Below are positions 23,619-32,675 of a stretch of DNA of 64,000 bases, one piece after another (position 1 is the first letter of the stretch; each line of letters opens with the position of its first letter). The DNA lies in NCBI RefSeq assembly GCF_016772315.1, contig NZ_CP053482.1, forward strand, positions 2,728,001-2,792,000. The letters run 5' to 3'. A model generated the notes under the pieces. The model had not been told where the DNA came from. It saw only the letters and a program-made list of their open reading frames with translations, and did no database searches. The stretch comes from Thiothrix subterranea. Lineage in GTDB: Bacteria > Pseudomonadota > Gammaproteobacteria > Thiotrichales > Thiotrichaceae. Both the position numbers and the translations under genes were made by a program.

Positions 23619-24734
23619 ATGTCTCGAAATTTACTACTTAGTTTGCTGGTTATCGTGACGGCGGCAGGAAGTTTGTGGTTTCTATCTGGTGAAAATCTTG
23701 ATGTGGGTAATCATTCTGATAATCAAAAGGAAAGCACGAGAGAGGCAGTAGGTGTAGCTAATTCCACCTCGCTGCCCTCCTCTTTGGTTCGGAAAGAGGT
23801 ATCATCTGCCACAATTATTAATAAGACTGATCCGCAGAATGTGGCAGAATTTGTAGAAAAACTTAAGCAGTGGGTCAATGAGTTTCCATTTCCGCAAGAA
23901 AATACTAATTCAACGAATAATTCGCCTGAGATTACTCAGGAGTTGGTAAAACTTAGTGATAAGGTTGTTAATGGAATTATAAATAATCCTTCATTATCGC
24001 ATCAAGAAAAAGCATCTATTTTATGGGATGTCTATTTCAATACGAGTTGGTCTGGTGGCGATAATGCAGTGCAATCTATTTTGATGGCACGCCTCTCTGA
24101 GTTAATTCCTTATGAATTATCAGAGGATATTTTTGTTGGCTATCAAAGTATGCTCTCACAAGGAGAGAATACTAGAGGAGTGAGGCATGATTTGCTTCAA
24201 ATAACAGATGGTATACTCGGATTAGATACATCTAGTCTTAGTGTGAAAGAAAAAAACATTTATGATGGCAAGTCTCCTTATTTGAAAGAATTATTAATGC
24301 AACAAATTACAAGTATACCTGCTTCTGCCGAAGAGCTGGGAGATTTACATGGTTACTCCGTGAGATTATATGCTAACTATGCGGATAAACATGATGTTGA
24401 TAAATTAATGTCGGGACTTCAATCCAGTATTTTTCAGAATCCAGAGCATAGCGGTGAGTTTTATCACGCTATATTCACCAACTTTCTATCAAGTTCAGCT
24501 TTAAATTCTTCATCACTCTCATTATTGCTCACATCGTCACCATCTGCTAAGACTCAGCAGGAAATGAATAAAACATTGGCGTTTTTACTTAAAGAGGATG
24601 GGAATGTAGCACTATCTGATATAGGCAGCCCAATAAAACAAGAGTTGTTGGGATATTTGAAATCGCAGCAGAATAATATACAAGGCTCTGACCTCGAACG
24701 TGATTGGAAGATGGCTATTTCACGGTTGCAATAA
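23619..24734 (+). CDS. Membrane-anchored periplasmic protein, candidate immunity to the amidase
   Basis: 371 residues. An N-terminal hydrophobic helix (about 5-22) without a lipobox suggests a signal anchor. It is followed by a Ser/Thr/Asn-rich linker and then a largely alpha-helical soluble region. No catalytic motif or named family is recognised. It is AT-rich and starts 33 nt after the natural stop of the amidase-like gene, so the two were one transcript before the IS arrived. A periplasmic partner is what immunity against an exported cell-wall amidase would need; this is inference from position and topology. Start ATG 23619 has TTAGG upstream. Confidence 0.5.
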   Translation: MSRNLLLSLLVIVTAAGSLWFLSGENLDVGNHSDNQKESTREAVGVANSTSLPSSLVRKEVSSATIINKTDPQNVAEFVEKLKQWVNEFPFPQENTNSTNNSPEITQELVKLSDKVVNGIINNPSLSHQEKASILWDVYFNTSWSGGDNAVQSILMARLSELIPYELSEDIFVGYQSMLSQGENTRGVRHDLLQITDGILGLDTSSLSVKEKNIYDGKSPYLKELLMQQITSIPASAEELGDLHGYSVRLYANYADKHDVDKLMSGLQSSIFQNPEHSGEFYHAIFTNFLSSSALNSSSLSLLLTSSPSAKTQQEMNKTLAFLLKEDGNVALSDIGSPIKQELLGYLKSQQNNIQGSDLERDWKMAISRLQ

Positions 24735-25409
<675 letters not shown>

Positions 25410-25418
25410 GGGGGCATC

Positions 25419-25847
25419 ATGGCGATGACATTTCATTTGGACGTAGTGACGGCAGAACAATCGTTGTTCTCCGGCATGGTCGAAGAAGTGATTGCACCGG
25501 GTGCAATGGGTGACTTAGGCATTATGCCGCGTCACTCGCAGTTGATTTCCAAGCTGCGTGCAGGCGAATTGCAGTACAAAACCACCGAAGGCGCGATGGC
25601 ATCGCTGTTCGTCTCCGGCGGTGTACTGGAAGTTCAGCCACACGTGGTGACAGTATTGGCTGACACCGGGATGCGTGCGGAAGACCTCGATGAGGCAGCC
25701 GCCCGCGAAGCGATGAAGCAAGCCACCGACGCGCTGCAAGGCAAAGACCCGGAAGACCTCGATTATGAGGCGATCCAGACTGAGCTAGAGTCAGCGAAGG
25801 CGCAGATCGAAATGCTGCACCGGATTGGTAAAGCACGCGGTCACTGA
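25419..25847 (+). CDS. atpC: ATP synthase epsilon subunit, third complete copy (mosaic)
   Basis: 142 residues, full length. The first half follows copy 2 ([21 protein letters not shown]). From about 25640 it follows the native gene ([31 protein letters not shown]), and its 3' flank and terminator are those of the native operon. So this gene is a recombinant of the two types. It has the same Shine-Dalgarno as the other copies. Confidence 0.93.
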   Translation: MAMTFHLDVVTAEQSLFSGMVEEVIAPGAMGDLGIMPRHSQLISKLRAGELQYKTTEGAMASLFVSGGVLEVQPHVVTVLADTGMRAEDLDEAAAREAMKQATDALQGKDPEDLDYEAIQTELESAKAQIEMLHRIGKARGH

Positions 25848-25872
25848 GTTTCGGCAAGTCCGCAAAAACCAG

Positions 25873-25897
25873 AAAGGCTGCCTAGTGCAGCCTTTTT
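25873..25897 (+). terminator. Terminator after atpC copy 3, same as native
   Basis: Identical to the terminator at 15533-15557. Homology to the native 3' flank stops at 25902. Confidence 0.88.
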
Positions 25898-25932
25898 GCT
25901 GTGGATCAGATAAACTCTTGTTTGATTATTGA

Positions 25933-26319
25933 GCCAGTAAAAGATATGTCAGCAATATTGATGCTTATACCCGCTCCTTGTTCGTACACCCTGATAGACT
26001 GGATGCTAATCATTTAGTATTTGGGTATGACTTGGAAGGAGAATCTCTTCGAGTAGTGGATTTTTGGGTTAAGAAGATTTGGGAAATGGCGGGGGAGTCA
26101 TCAAAAAACATTCTAAGTCTTCAAGTTAAACAAAACATTCCTGTGAATATTCGCCCTAAAGATTGGCGTACTCGTGATGCTTCTTTTGGTAATCGGCGAC
26201 AATTTGTCGAAGCATTGGATGCGGCTCTCAAGAAATTCTATCCTGAACGTTATCACGGTGGTAACTGGTTGAAGCAGGTAGCGACGGGATACCAAGCAAA
26301 AACAGGTATCCCGCTATAA
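25933..26319 (+). pseudogene. 5'-truncated gene, possibly the restriction half of an R-M pair
   Basis: An open frame without any ATG runs from just after TGA 25930-25932 to TAA at 26317; the longest possible start is TTG 25978 (113 residues). The frame reads sensibly upstream of that TTG (SNIDAYTRS...), so this is the C-terminal piece of a larger protein whose 5' part was lost where copy 3 of atpDC ends (25902). It is convergent with a C5 methyltransferase, with 8 bp between stops, a common arrangement of type II restriction and modification genes. Restriction endonuclease is therefore the likeliest identity, but no nuclease motif is certain. Confidence 0.5.
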
Positions 26320-26327
26320 AATAATGC

Positions 26328-27713
26328 TTAAGCAATTAAAGCCAATTGATGATAACAAGGCTGATTTTTAGGTGATACGATAGGAGTCTGAGTGCTGATT
26401 TTACCCAAAATACCTTCCAGAATGACGCGCTCCGCAACGGCTTCAACAGTAGCAACAGGCACGGTATTACCAAATAAGTCATGTGCTAAAGTATCAGCCA
26501 CATTGAGCTGGAAATGATCAGGAAATCCAAACAAGCGGCACTGCTCAACTAAGGTTAATTTTCGTAACCCTTGCGTATCCGGTACGACGATTCTATCAAG
26601 ATCAGTAGCAACCAAGGTTGGTGTCGTAGTTTTAGGATCAAGCACCTTATTGATTTCATAGCTTAATTTTCCTGCTACAATATTGTAACCTTTTTCTACA
26701 TCTTGCCGTGGTAGGCGGATTCTTTTGCTTGTGCCATTTTCAGTGACGGTCACAATGTCTTTAGGGTGTTCATATTTTAGGTAATTTTTTTGCACCAAGT
26801 CATCTAACAGCGTTTGCAAGTGAGGGTGTTGGTAAAATGTTCTGATTTCATTTGCTGTCAGTGGCATTCCATCCATCCATGTAATGCCTTTAGCAGCCGC
26901 CCATTTTTTGTTACGGCGATACAGCAAAATAAGGTTTAGTAGCTCTTTTTGGGCATCACTCACCTCGCCTTTTAAACCAATATCCCAGCTATGAATGTTC
27001 TCTTTACCACCACGCTTATCTTTAATGGATTTACCTTGCAATTCATCCAGCTTGAAATGCGAGAGTAATAACTGGGTGAGCTTAGTGTTCATACACGGCT
27101 TGTCTGTTTCCAGAACATCCTGTAGTGCAACTATTTTTTGTGGGAAATCGTGTAGATTAATCGTTTGTGTTTTTGTGCCAACGATAAAAATGCGTTTACG
27201 TGTTTGTGCTAATCCGAAATGTTTAGCATCCAAGACTCGCCATGTGACGTGGTAATCCAGTAATTGGAGTTTTTCCAGAATAACACTGAGGGTGCGCCCA
27301 ATGCTGTCAGTATTATTTTCTTTATCATGACCGACTAAGCCTTCTACATTTTCTAGGATAAAGGCGGCGGGACGTTTAGCGTCTAAGATGCGTTCGACTT
27401 CAAAAAATAAGGTGCCGCGTGTATCGGCAAAGCCATAACGTTTTCCTGCACAACTGAAGGCTTGACAGGGAAAACCCGCTAACATCACATCAAAATCAGG
27501 TATTTCATCGGCTGGAATCTGGGTAATGTCACCGTGAATGCGGCTGTCAGGGAAGTTATCGGTATAGACCTTTACCGCATGGGGTTTTATTTCGGAGGTG
27601 AACACACATTCTGAAGTTACGCCTTGTGTAGTGCAAGCTGTTTCAAAGCCAAGCCGAAAACCACCCATACCAGCAAATAGGTCAATAAAACGAAGTTTCT
27701 TCACGATGTTCAT
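26328..27713 (-). CDS. C5-cytosine DNA methyltransferase
   Basis: 461 residues. Motif I FIDLFAGMGGFRLGFE, motif IV GFPCQAFS with the catalytic Cys, motif VI ENVEGL, motif VIII QTRKRIFIVG and motifs IX-X (LTLVEQCRLFGFP, FGNTVPV) are all present in the canonical order. The target-recognition region between VIII and IX is long (about 170 residues) and so may recognise a longer or degenerate site. Start ATG 27713 has AAGGAAAA upstream. Its presumed restriction partner is truncated, leaving an orphan methyltransferase. It is AT-richer than host genes, consistent with transfer. Confidence 0.93.
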   Translation of the reverse strand: MNIVKKLRFIDLFAGMGGFRLGFETACTTQGVTSECVFTSEIKPHAVKVYTDNFPDSRIHGDITQIPADEIPDFDVMLAGFPCQAFSCAGKRYGFADTRGTLFFEVERILDAKRPAAFILENVEGLVGHDKENNTDSIGRTLSVILEKLQLLDYHVTWRVLDAKHFGLAQTRKRIFIVGTKTQTINLHDFPQKIVALQDVLETDKPCMNTKLTQLLLSHFKLDELQGKSIKDKRGGKENIHSWDIGLKGEVSDAQKELLNLILLYRRNKKWAAAKGITWMDGMPLTANEIRTFYQHPHLQTLLDDLVQKNYLKYEHPKDIVTVTENGTSKRIRLPRQDVEKGYNIVAGKLSYEINKVLDPKTTTPTLVATDLDRIVVPDTQGLRKLTLVEQCRLFGFPDHFQLNVADTLAHDLFGNTVPVATVEAVAERVILEGILGKISTQTPIVSPKNQPCYHQLALIA

Positions 27714-27829
27714 AGTGACTTTTCCTTGGTTTACGTCTAACTAAGGTGGCTTATGGTAGCATTTTCGGTGTGTCGGTTCCAGCGGTTTTAACGTGCGTAG
27801 CTATCAAAGGTATGAATGATACGATGAAC

Positions 27830-27957
27830 ATCGACAAGGCGGCACTGGTTTACGGTCAGATGAATGAACCACCCGGCAACCGTCTGCGCGTCGCGTTGAC
27901 TGGTCTGATGATGAAGGCTTGGATGCTAAGCGGTCACTGAGTTTCGACGAGTCCGCA
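27830..27957 (+). pseudogene. atpD-atpC relic with large internal deletion
   Basis: 27830-27908 matches native atpD 14284-14362 ([19 protein letters not shown]...). A short unrelated join follows. 27930-27957 then matches the end of atpC and its flank, including GGTCACTGA and the copy-2-type TTTCGACGAGTCCGC. About 1.1 kb in between is missing. An accidental frame (27746-27940) spans it. It marks the right end of the cargo array. Confidence 0.88.
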
Positions 27958-27959
27958 AA

Positions 27960-28832
27960 AAACAAAATATCCACCAAGAATGACGGCGTGGCGGTTTCAA
28001 ACCAATAAGGCAGGAATTCCTTGCCTTTGGAAATAAACAGCAGCACATCAAACGGGTTATAAACACTCTCCCCCAGCCAGTTATAGCCGTTGTACCACGA
28101 ACGTACCAGCGACATATCCGCGCCTTGCAAATGTTCGCCGAAATGTCGCTCCAACTCGGTTTGGGTATAACCGCACAACGCGCTGTAACGCGGGTCGAGG
28201 GTAATATCTTCCAAGTTATTCAAGCCACTGAACAATGATACTTTGGAAAATTTGCTCACCCCCGTGAGGAAAGCAAAGCGGATATGGGCATCGTTGTCTT
28301 TGATTACCGAATACAAATTGCGTAAACCATTGCGCATTTCCGCCGCCACGCTGCTGTCGGTGATATTGTCGAGAAGCGGTTTGTCGTATTCATCCACTAA
28401 AATAACGACATTGCTTCCATATTTATCCTTAGCATTGCGGATAAGTTCAGTGAAACAACCGGACAGGCTTTTTTCTTCACAGGTAATGCCGAGGCGTTGC
28501 TGATTAATGCGTAACAATTCCCCGATTTTTTCGTCCAGTTCCGCTCGATTGGTTAATTGCCCCGAACCAAAGCTGATGGAAATGACAGGGTACTGTACCG
28601 CCCAATCCCAATGCGGGTGAATATGTAACCCCCGAAATAATGCCTCATTACCCGCAAATAACTGATGCAAAGTGTCTACCAACAAGGATTTCCCGAAACG
28701 GCGCGGGCGTGAGAGAAAGTAATACGAACCCTTATTAAGCAATGTTTGAATGTGAGCGGTTTTATCCACATACACGCAATCATCCGCCATGATTTTTGCT
28801 AGAGTGCTGATGCCGATAGGTAATTTTTTCAT
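27960..28832 (-). pseudogene. AAA-ATPase-like/PD-(D/E)XK family protein, 3'-truncated by the atp relic
   Basis: The N-terminal 290 residues fit the AAA-ATPase_like family (PF09820 type): MKKLPIGISTLAKIM, YVDKT, the P-loop-like SRPRRFGKSLLVDTL and the acidic VILVDEYDKPLLD. The family normally ends with a PD-(D/E)XK nuclease domain. Here the frame leaves the family sequence at about PSFLVDIL and runs into antisense relic DNA until 27804, so the nuclease domain is lost. The gene was evidently the old right-hand neighbour of the atp locus, or of a former cargo. Start ATG 28832 is supported by the family N-terminus. Confidence 0.82.
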
Positions 28833-28893
28833 GTGCAGCGCCTGCCGTGGGTGATAGGGGCATTATAGCGGGTTTTGCGGTTGATCACGCTGC

Positions 28894-29217
28894 TTAGAAA
28901 AAGGCTTTATCTTGTTCCCACATCACATTTTTCTGCTTAGCGATGGCAGCTTTCAGCAATTCTAACAAGGGGTAAGCGCGGACATTGAGGCTGATCACTG
29001 GCGCTTCGGCTTCCTCTGTTGGTTGTTTGGCGGGAGATTCCGTTTGTGCTGCTTGTGCTTTTAAGGCAGCTTCGAGGTGTTGCAGCGCTGTTTCTACGTC
29101 TTCGGCACGGATGGCGCTGGGAATCGTGCCACTATGCCCCATTAGACGAATCAGGGCTTTCGCATCCTTTTCAAACATGGAAACACTGGCGGCGGCGGGG
29201 CTGGTGAAGCGGATCAT
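28894..29217 (-). CDS. DUF1840 family protein
   Basis: 107 residues from ATG 29217, chosen because AAGGAG lies 8 nt upstream and because the family begins with M-[IL]-x-F-x-S; the longer frame to 29256 has no support. The conserved start MIRFTSPAAASVSMFEKDAKALIRLMG and the C-terminal block with AYPLLELLKAA match DUF1840, a small cytoplasmic family of unknown function. It is divergent from the predicted sRNA and speA. Confidence 0.85.
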   Translation of the reverse strand: MIRFTSPAAASVSMFEKDAKALIRLMGHSGTIPSAIRAEDVETALQHLEAALKAQAAQTESPAKQPTEEAEAPVISLNVRAYPLLELLKAAIAKQKNVMWEQDKAFF

Positions 29218-29271
29218 GGCTTGCTCCTTGTCAAAATCACAAAAGTCATCTGCCAATCATATACCGAAAGC

Positions 29272-29327
29272 CTGTCACACTGGCAGATTTGTCAGCCACT
29301 GACAGGATACCTGTCGTTTTCTGACAG
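29272..29327. promoter_or_regulatory. Tandem TGTC-N7-GACA palindromes, probable activator sites
   Basis: Two exact TGTC-N7-GACA palindromes, centred near 29297 and 29319 (22 bp apart), and a weaker related site near 29279. They lie about 110-160 bp upstream of the predicted sigma-54 start, where enhancer-binding proteins usually bind. The cognate activator is not identifiable from the window. Confidence 0.6.
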
Positions 29328-29410
29328 CATTGCCAAGGTAGTGAGTGGGCAGGTGTTTAGCGAAAATCAGCAAATTTATAATTATCAATGGTTTATATTT
29401 TTAGTGGGCG

Positions 29411-29429
29411 TTGGCACAAGGGTTGCAAT
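29411..29429 (+). promoter_or_regulatory. Sigma-54 promoter
   Basis: TTGGCAC, 5 nt, TTGCAAT: GG at -24 and GC at -12 in the exact spacing of the RpoN consensus (TGGCAC-N5-TTGC). Expected transcription start is about 29438. It points toward the predicted sRNA and speA. Confidence 0.78.
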
Positions 29430-29437
29430 AGTCCTTT

Positions 29438-29579
29438 CAGTCAGAACAGCGAAACAACAACAAGTATTTATCAGCAAGCCCCAAGAGGCAGAGAGCAGGC
29501 TTAAACATTAATAACAATAACTTGCCTGACCATGCTTCGACTCCTCTAACCCCCGGCTCAATAGCGGGGGTATTTATTT
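29438..29579 (+). ncRNA. Predicted sigma-54-dependent small RNA with CA-rich motifs (CrcZ-like design)
   Basis: About 140 nt between a sigma-54 promoter and an intrinsic terminator, without a convincing ORF. It contains two A/C-rich, unstructured stretches: AAACAACAACAAG at 29452 and TTAATAACAATAACTT at 29508. They resemble the AAnAAnAA sites by which CrcZ/CrcY RNAs of Pseudomonas bind Hfq-Crc. Those RNAs are also sigma-54 dependent. Alternatively it is an attenuated leader of speA. Homology to CrcZ itself is not claimed. Confidence 0.5.
29549..29579 (+). terminator. Intrinsic terminator upstream of speA
   Basis: ACCCCCG / CGGGGGT, a perfect 7-bp stem, followed by ATTTATTT. It lies 60 nt before speA, so it must end a transcript that starts upstream of that gene. 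Confidence 0.78.
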
Positions 29580-29641
29580 GGGCAACTTTTCTAGTATCCT
29601 GCACACCTTAAAACCGTGCCATCCACGCCAGCAGGAATACC

Positions 29642-31543
29642 ATGTATACCCACAACACTTGGAACATTGAAGCCGCCCGTCGCCTATACAGCATCCAGCA
29701 TTGGGGGGATGGCTATTTCGACATAAATGCCGCTGGCAATGTCGCCATGTGCGTCCCCGGCAACCCAGCGCAGCAAGTCGATTTGCACGCCCTCGCGATG
29801 CGCGTCCATAACGAAGACGGAATGCGTTTCCCGCTATTGGTACGTTTCGTCAATGTCTTGCACGATCGGGTGCAACGCTTGCAGGGGGCATTCAACCAAG
29901 CGATTGCCGATTGCGGGCAAAGTAGCCAGTACACCGCGATTTACCCCATCAAAGTCAACCAGCAACGCAGCGTGGTGCAGGAAATCCTCAAAGGCGGCGG
30001 CACACAAGTCGGCTTGGAAGCAGGCAGCAAACCCGAACTCATGGCAGTGCTCGGTTCAGCGCCGACGGGCAGCACCATTATCTGCAACGGCTACAAAGAC
30101 CGCGAATACCTGCGCCTCGCCTTGATCGGGCGGCAAATGGGACACCGCATTTTCATCGTGGTGGAAAAACCCTCGGAACTCGCCGAAACACTCGAAGAAG
30201 CCACTAAACTTGGCATTGAGCCATTACTCGGCATCCGCACCCGCCTGTATACCCTCGGCAAAGGCAAATGGCAAAACACCGGCGGCGAGAAATCCAAATT
30301 CGGGCTTTCCGCCGCACAAGCCTTGCACATGATTGAGCAATTGCAAGCCGCCGGGAAACTCGATTGCCTGCAATTGCTGCACTTTCACATGGGGTCGCAG
30401 ATTGCCAATATTCAGGACATTCAACGCGGAATGCGCGAAGCCAGCCGTTATTTTGCGGAATTGCATCGCTTGGGGGCCAATATTCGCGTGGTCGATGTCG
30501 GCGGCGGGTTGGGCGTGGATTACGACGGCTCCCGTTCGCGCAACGAATGCTCGATCAACTACAGCTTGCAGGAATACGCTAATACCATCGTGCGCAGCGT
30601 GCAGGACGTGTGCGAAGAATACGAACTGCCGTTTCCCGATTTCATCTCCGAATCCGGGCGAGGTTTAAGCGCCCATCACGCGGTATTAATCACCAACGTC
30701 ATCGACACTGACCCCGAACAGCCGGAAGCGCAGCCGACGCTGAGTGAGCCGGATGATGATGACCCGATGATTTTGCACAATCTGTTCCGCTTGTATCACA
30801 ACCGTAAGCGCTTGCCGCCCTCGGAAATCTACCACGACGCGGCGTATTGGCTGGATGATGCCCACGGCATGTACGCGCACGGTTCGATCGACCTCAACCA
30901 GCGGGCTAGGGCGGAAGAATTCCATCGTGCAATTTGCCGCAAATTGCTCAGCCAGCCGGAATTATTTGAAGCCTTAGAGCCAGAAATTCAAACCAGCTTG
31001 CAGGAAAAGTTGGCAGATAAGTATTTCTGCAATTTCTCGCTGTTCCAGTCCATGCCGGATGCCTGGGCGATTGAGCAGATTTTCCCGATTATGCCGCTGC
31101 ACCGCTTGCAGGAAAACCCGGATCGGCGCGTCACCATGCAAGATTTAACTTGCGATTCCGACGGCACGGTGTCGACTTATGTGGAAAGTGGGCGCTTGGC
31201 AAGCACGTTGGCGCTGCATTCGTTGCAAAAAGATCAGCCGTATTTGCTGGGCATTTTCATGGTGGGCGCGTATCAGGAAATCCTCGGCGATTTGCATAAT
31301 CTGTTTGGTGACACCGATTCCATCAACGTGGAATTGTTGCCGGATGGCAGTTACAAGCTATCTGAACCGGAGCGTGGTGACACGATTGATGAGTTGTTGC
31401 GCTACGTGCATTTCGAGCCGAAAGATTTGCTGGCGCAATGCCGCCGCAAACTCGCCGCCGCCGTTGACGATTCTGAGCGCCAAAAAATGCTATTGCGTGA
31501 AATAGAAGCAGGTTTAATCGGTTATACTTACCTCGAAGATTAA
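29642..31543 (+). CDS. speA: Biosynthetic arginine decarboxylase
   Basis: 633 residues, standard SpeA length. A PLP-dependent fold-III decarboxylase converting arginine to agmatine for putrescine synthesis. The PLP-lysine is in YPIKVNQQRSVV near residue 106, and the substrate/phosphate-binding LHFHMGSQI and DVGGGLGVDYDGS are typical. The C-terminal CDSDGTV block carries the conserved Cys-Asp. Start ATG 29642 has CAGGAATA upstream. The next gene follows after 21 nt. Confidence 0.97.
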   Translation: MYTHNTWNIEAARRLYSIQHWGDGYFDINAAGNVAMCVPGNPAQQVDLHALAMRVHNEDGMRFPLLVRFVNVLHDRVQRLQGAFNQAIADCGQSSQYTAIYPIKVNQQRSVVQEILKGGGTQVGLEAGSKPELMAVLGSAPTGSTIICNGYKDREYLRLALIGRQMGHRIFIVVEKPSELAETLEEATKLGIEPLLGIRTRLYTLGKGKWQNTGGEKSKFGLSAAQALHMIEQLQAAGKLDCLQLLHFHMGSQIANIQDIQRGMREASRYFAELHRLGANIRVVDVGGGLGVDYDGSRSRNECSINYSLQEYANTIVRSVQDVCEEYELPFPDFISESGRGLSAHHAVLITNVIDTDPEQPEAQPTLSEPDDDDPMILHNLFRLYHNRKRLPPSEIYHDAAYWLDDAHGMYAHGSIDLNQRARAEEFHRAICRKLLSQPELFEALEPEIQTSLQEKLADKYFCNFSLFQSMPDAWAIEQIFPIMPLHRLQENPDRRVTMQDLTCDSDGTVSTYVESGRLASTLALHSLQKDQPYLLGIFMVGAYQEILGDLHNLFGDTDSINVELLPDGSYKLSEPERGDTIDELLRYVHFEPKDLLAQCRRKLAAAVDDSERQKMLLREIEAGLIGYTYLED

Positions 31544-31564
31544 TTCGGGGCAAATAGGAAAATC

Positions 31565-32269
31565 ATGGAATACGTATTATTAGGCGTACTGTTGTTAGGC
31601 GCGGTGTTGTTTTTGTTGGGTTGGTTGGTCATGGCGGTGCTGTGTTTCCAGCGGCATCCGGTCACGGGATTGCTGGCGTTGATTCCGGTGGTGAATTTGT
31701 TGGCCTTGCCTGCGATGTGGCATCGGGTCGGCGGTTGGGTCATTACCAGCTTTATCGGCGTGTTATTGGCAGCGGTAGCCTGGTTTGCGGGGGCGAATCA
31801 GCACGTTTATCGCCATGCACATGCGCTGGGGATGAATGTGTCTGCGCCGGTGAGTGCCGAATCGCCAGCGGTGGAAATACCCGCCGCCGCGCCGGTCACG
31901 CATACCATCGACATTCCACCCAGTGTGCGTACTGAGCAGCCAGCGGTTGCTGCCGCCGCGCCTGTTGCTGCGCCCGCTCCCGCGCCCAAACCGGCGGATG
32001 TGTTGGCAGGGGCGAAAAGTTTACCGGCTAACGCTTTATACCACGTGGTGTTCAAGCCGATTGAGCTGGGTAAATTGTCGGACAATATCGGGCAATACGT
32101 GCGCATTACGCAAAAAGACGGGCGCAAGCGTGAAGGCAAGCTTATTACGACTTCTGCAAGTGAGATGGGTTTGGAGGAGCGCTTGGAGGGTGGCACGGTG
32201 ACGCGCACTTTGAAAACTGCTGACATCCGCGAGGTGGCTGTTATGACACACGAACAAGGCAAGGAGTAA
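31565..32269 (+). CDS. Membrane protein of unknown function with C-terminal SH3/Sm-like region
   Basis: 234 residues. Three hydrophobic helices at about 1-28, 32-50 and 57-78 are followed by an Ala/Pro-rich linker (about 95-150). The conserved-looking C-terminal domain (about 160-234) contains GQYVRITQKDGRKREGKL and ends in TLKTADIREVAVM, a beta-rich pattern like Sm/SH3-fold domains. No named family is recognised. It is probably co-transcribed with speA (21-nt gap) and with the YcgL gene (4-nt gap). Confidence 0.65.
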   Translation: MEYVLLGVLLLGAVLFLLGWLVMAVLCFQRHPVTGLLALIPVVNLLALPAMWHRVGGWVITSFIGVLLAAVAWFAGANQHVYRHAHALGMNVSAPVSAESPAVEIPAAAPVTHTIDIPPSVRTEQPAVAAAAPVAAPAPAPKPADVLAGAKSLPANALYHVVFKPIELGKLSDNIGQYVRITQKDGRKREGKLITTSASEMGLEERLEGGTVTRTLKTADIREVAVMTHEQGKE

Positions 32270-32273
32270 CGCC

Positions 32274-32531
32274 ATGCAATGCTACGTTTACCGCAGTCGG
32301 CGCAAACAGGGATCTTTTCTGTTCCTGCCGGAAAGGGATAATTTTGAGCGAGTTCCTGAGGTTTTATTGAAGATTTTTGGCGTGCCTGAATTTTCGTTCG
32401 AGTTTTTTCTGGATGATGAACGCCAGTTGCAATTTAACATTGCTGTCAGCGAAGTGCGGCGCGTGATGCAGGAGAATGGGTTTTTCTTACAATTGCCGCC
32501 GAATGAAGAGACAAGATGGCTCAATTCGTGA
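32274..32531 (+). CDS. YcgL domain protein
   Basis: 85 residues. The family pattern MQCYVYRSRRKQGSFLFLPERDNFERVPEVLL matches YcgL (DUF709), a small cytoplasmic protein common in gammaproteobacteria; function unsettled. The start is supported by AAGGAG 7-8 nt upstream. Confidence 0.88.
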   Translation: MQCYVYRSRRKQGSFLFLPERDNFERVPEVLLKIFGVPEFSFEFFLDDERQLQFNIAVSEVRRVMQENGFFLQLPPNEETRWLNS

Positions 32532-32627
32532 ACCATGGCAAAGGTAAACCTGCCACTCATATCGGATACTTTTTGCCGATTAACTAATCTCTTGAATGAA
32601 AGTCGATGATTGATTTTCGGTGATGGC

Positions 32628-32655
32628 GCTACCCCATAAAAATTAACGGGGTAGC
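32628..32655. terminator. Hairpin between convergent ycgL and LRAT-domain genes
   Basis: GCTACCCC / GGGGTAGC, a perfect 8-bp stem with a 12-nt AT-rich loop, between two convergent gene ends. A likely shared transcript end, with a weak T-run only on the plus side. Confidence 0.6.
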
Positions 32656-32675
32656 ATTGTTTATAAGCTGCTTTA

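Noticed and set aside
27746-27940. 64-residue frame containing atpD-like residues
   Set aside because: Spans the atp relic and its chance flanks; not a gene.
29221-29511. 96-residue frame in the speA upstream region
   Set aside because: Crosses the operator cluster and the sigma-54 promoter, has no ribosome-binding site and no protein-like pattern.
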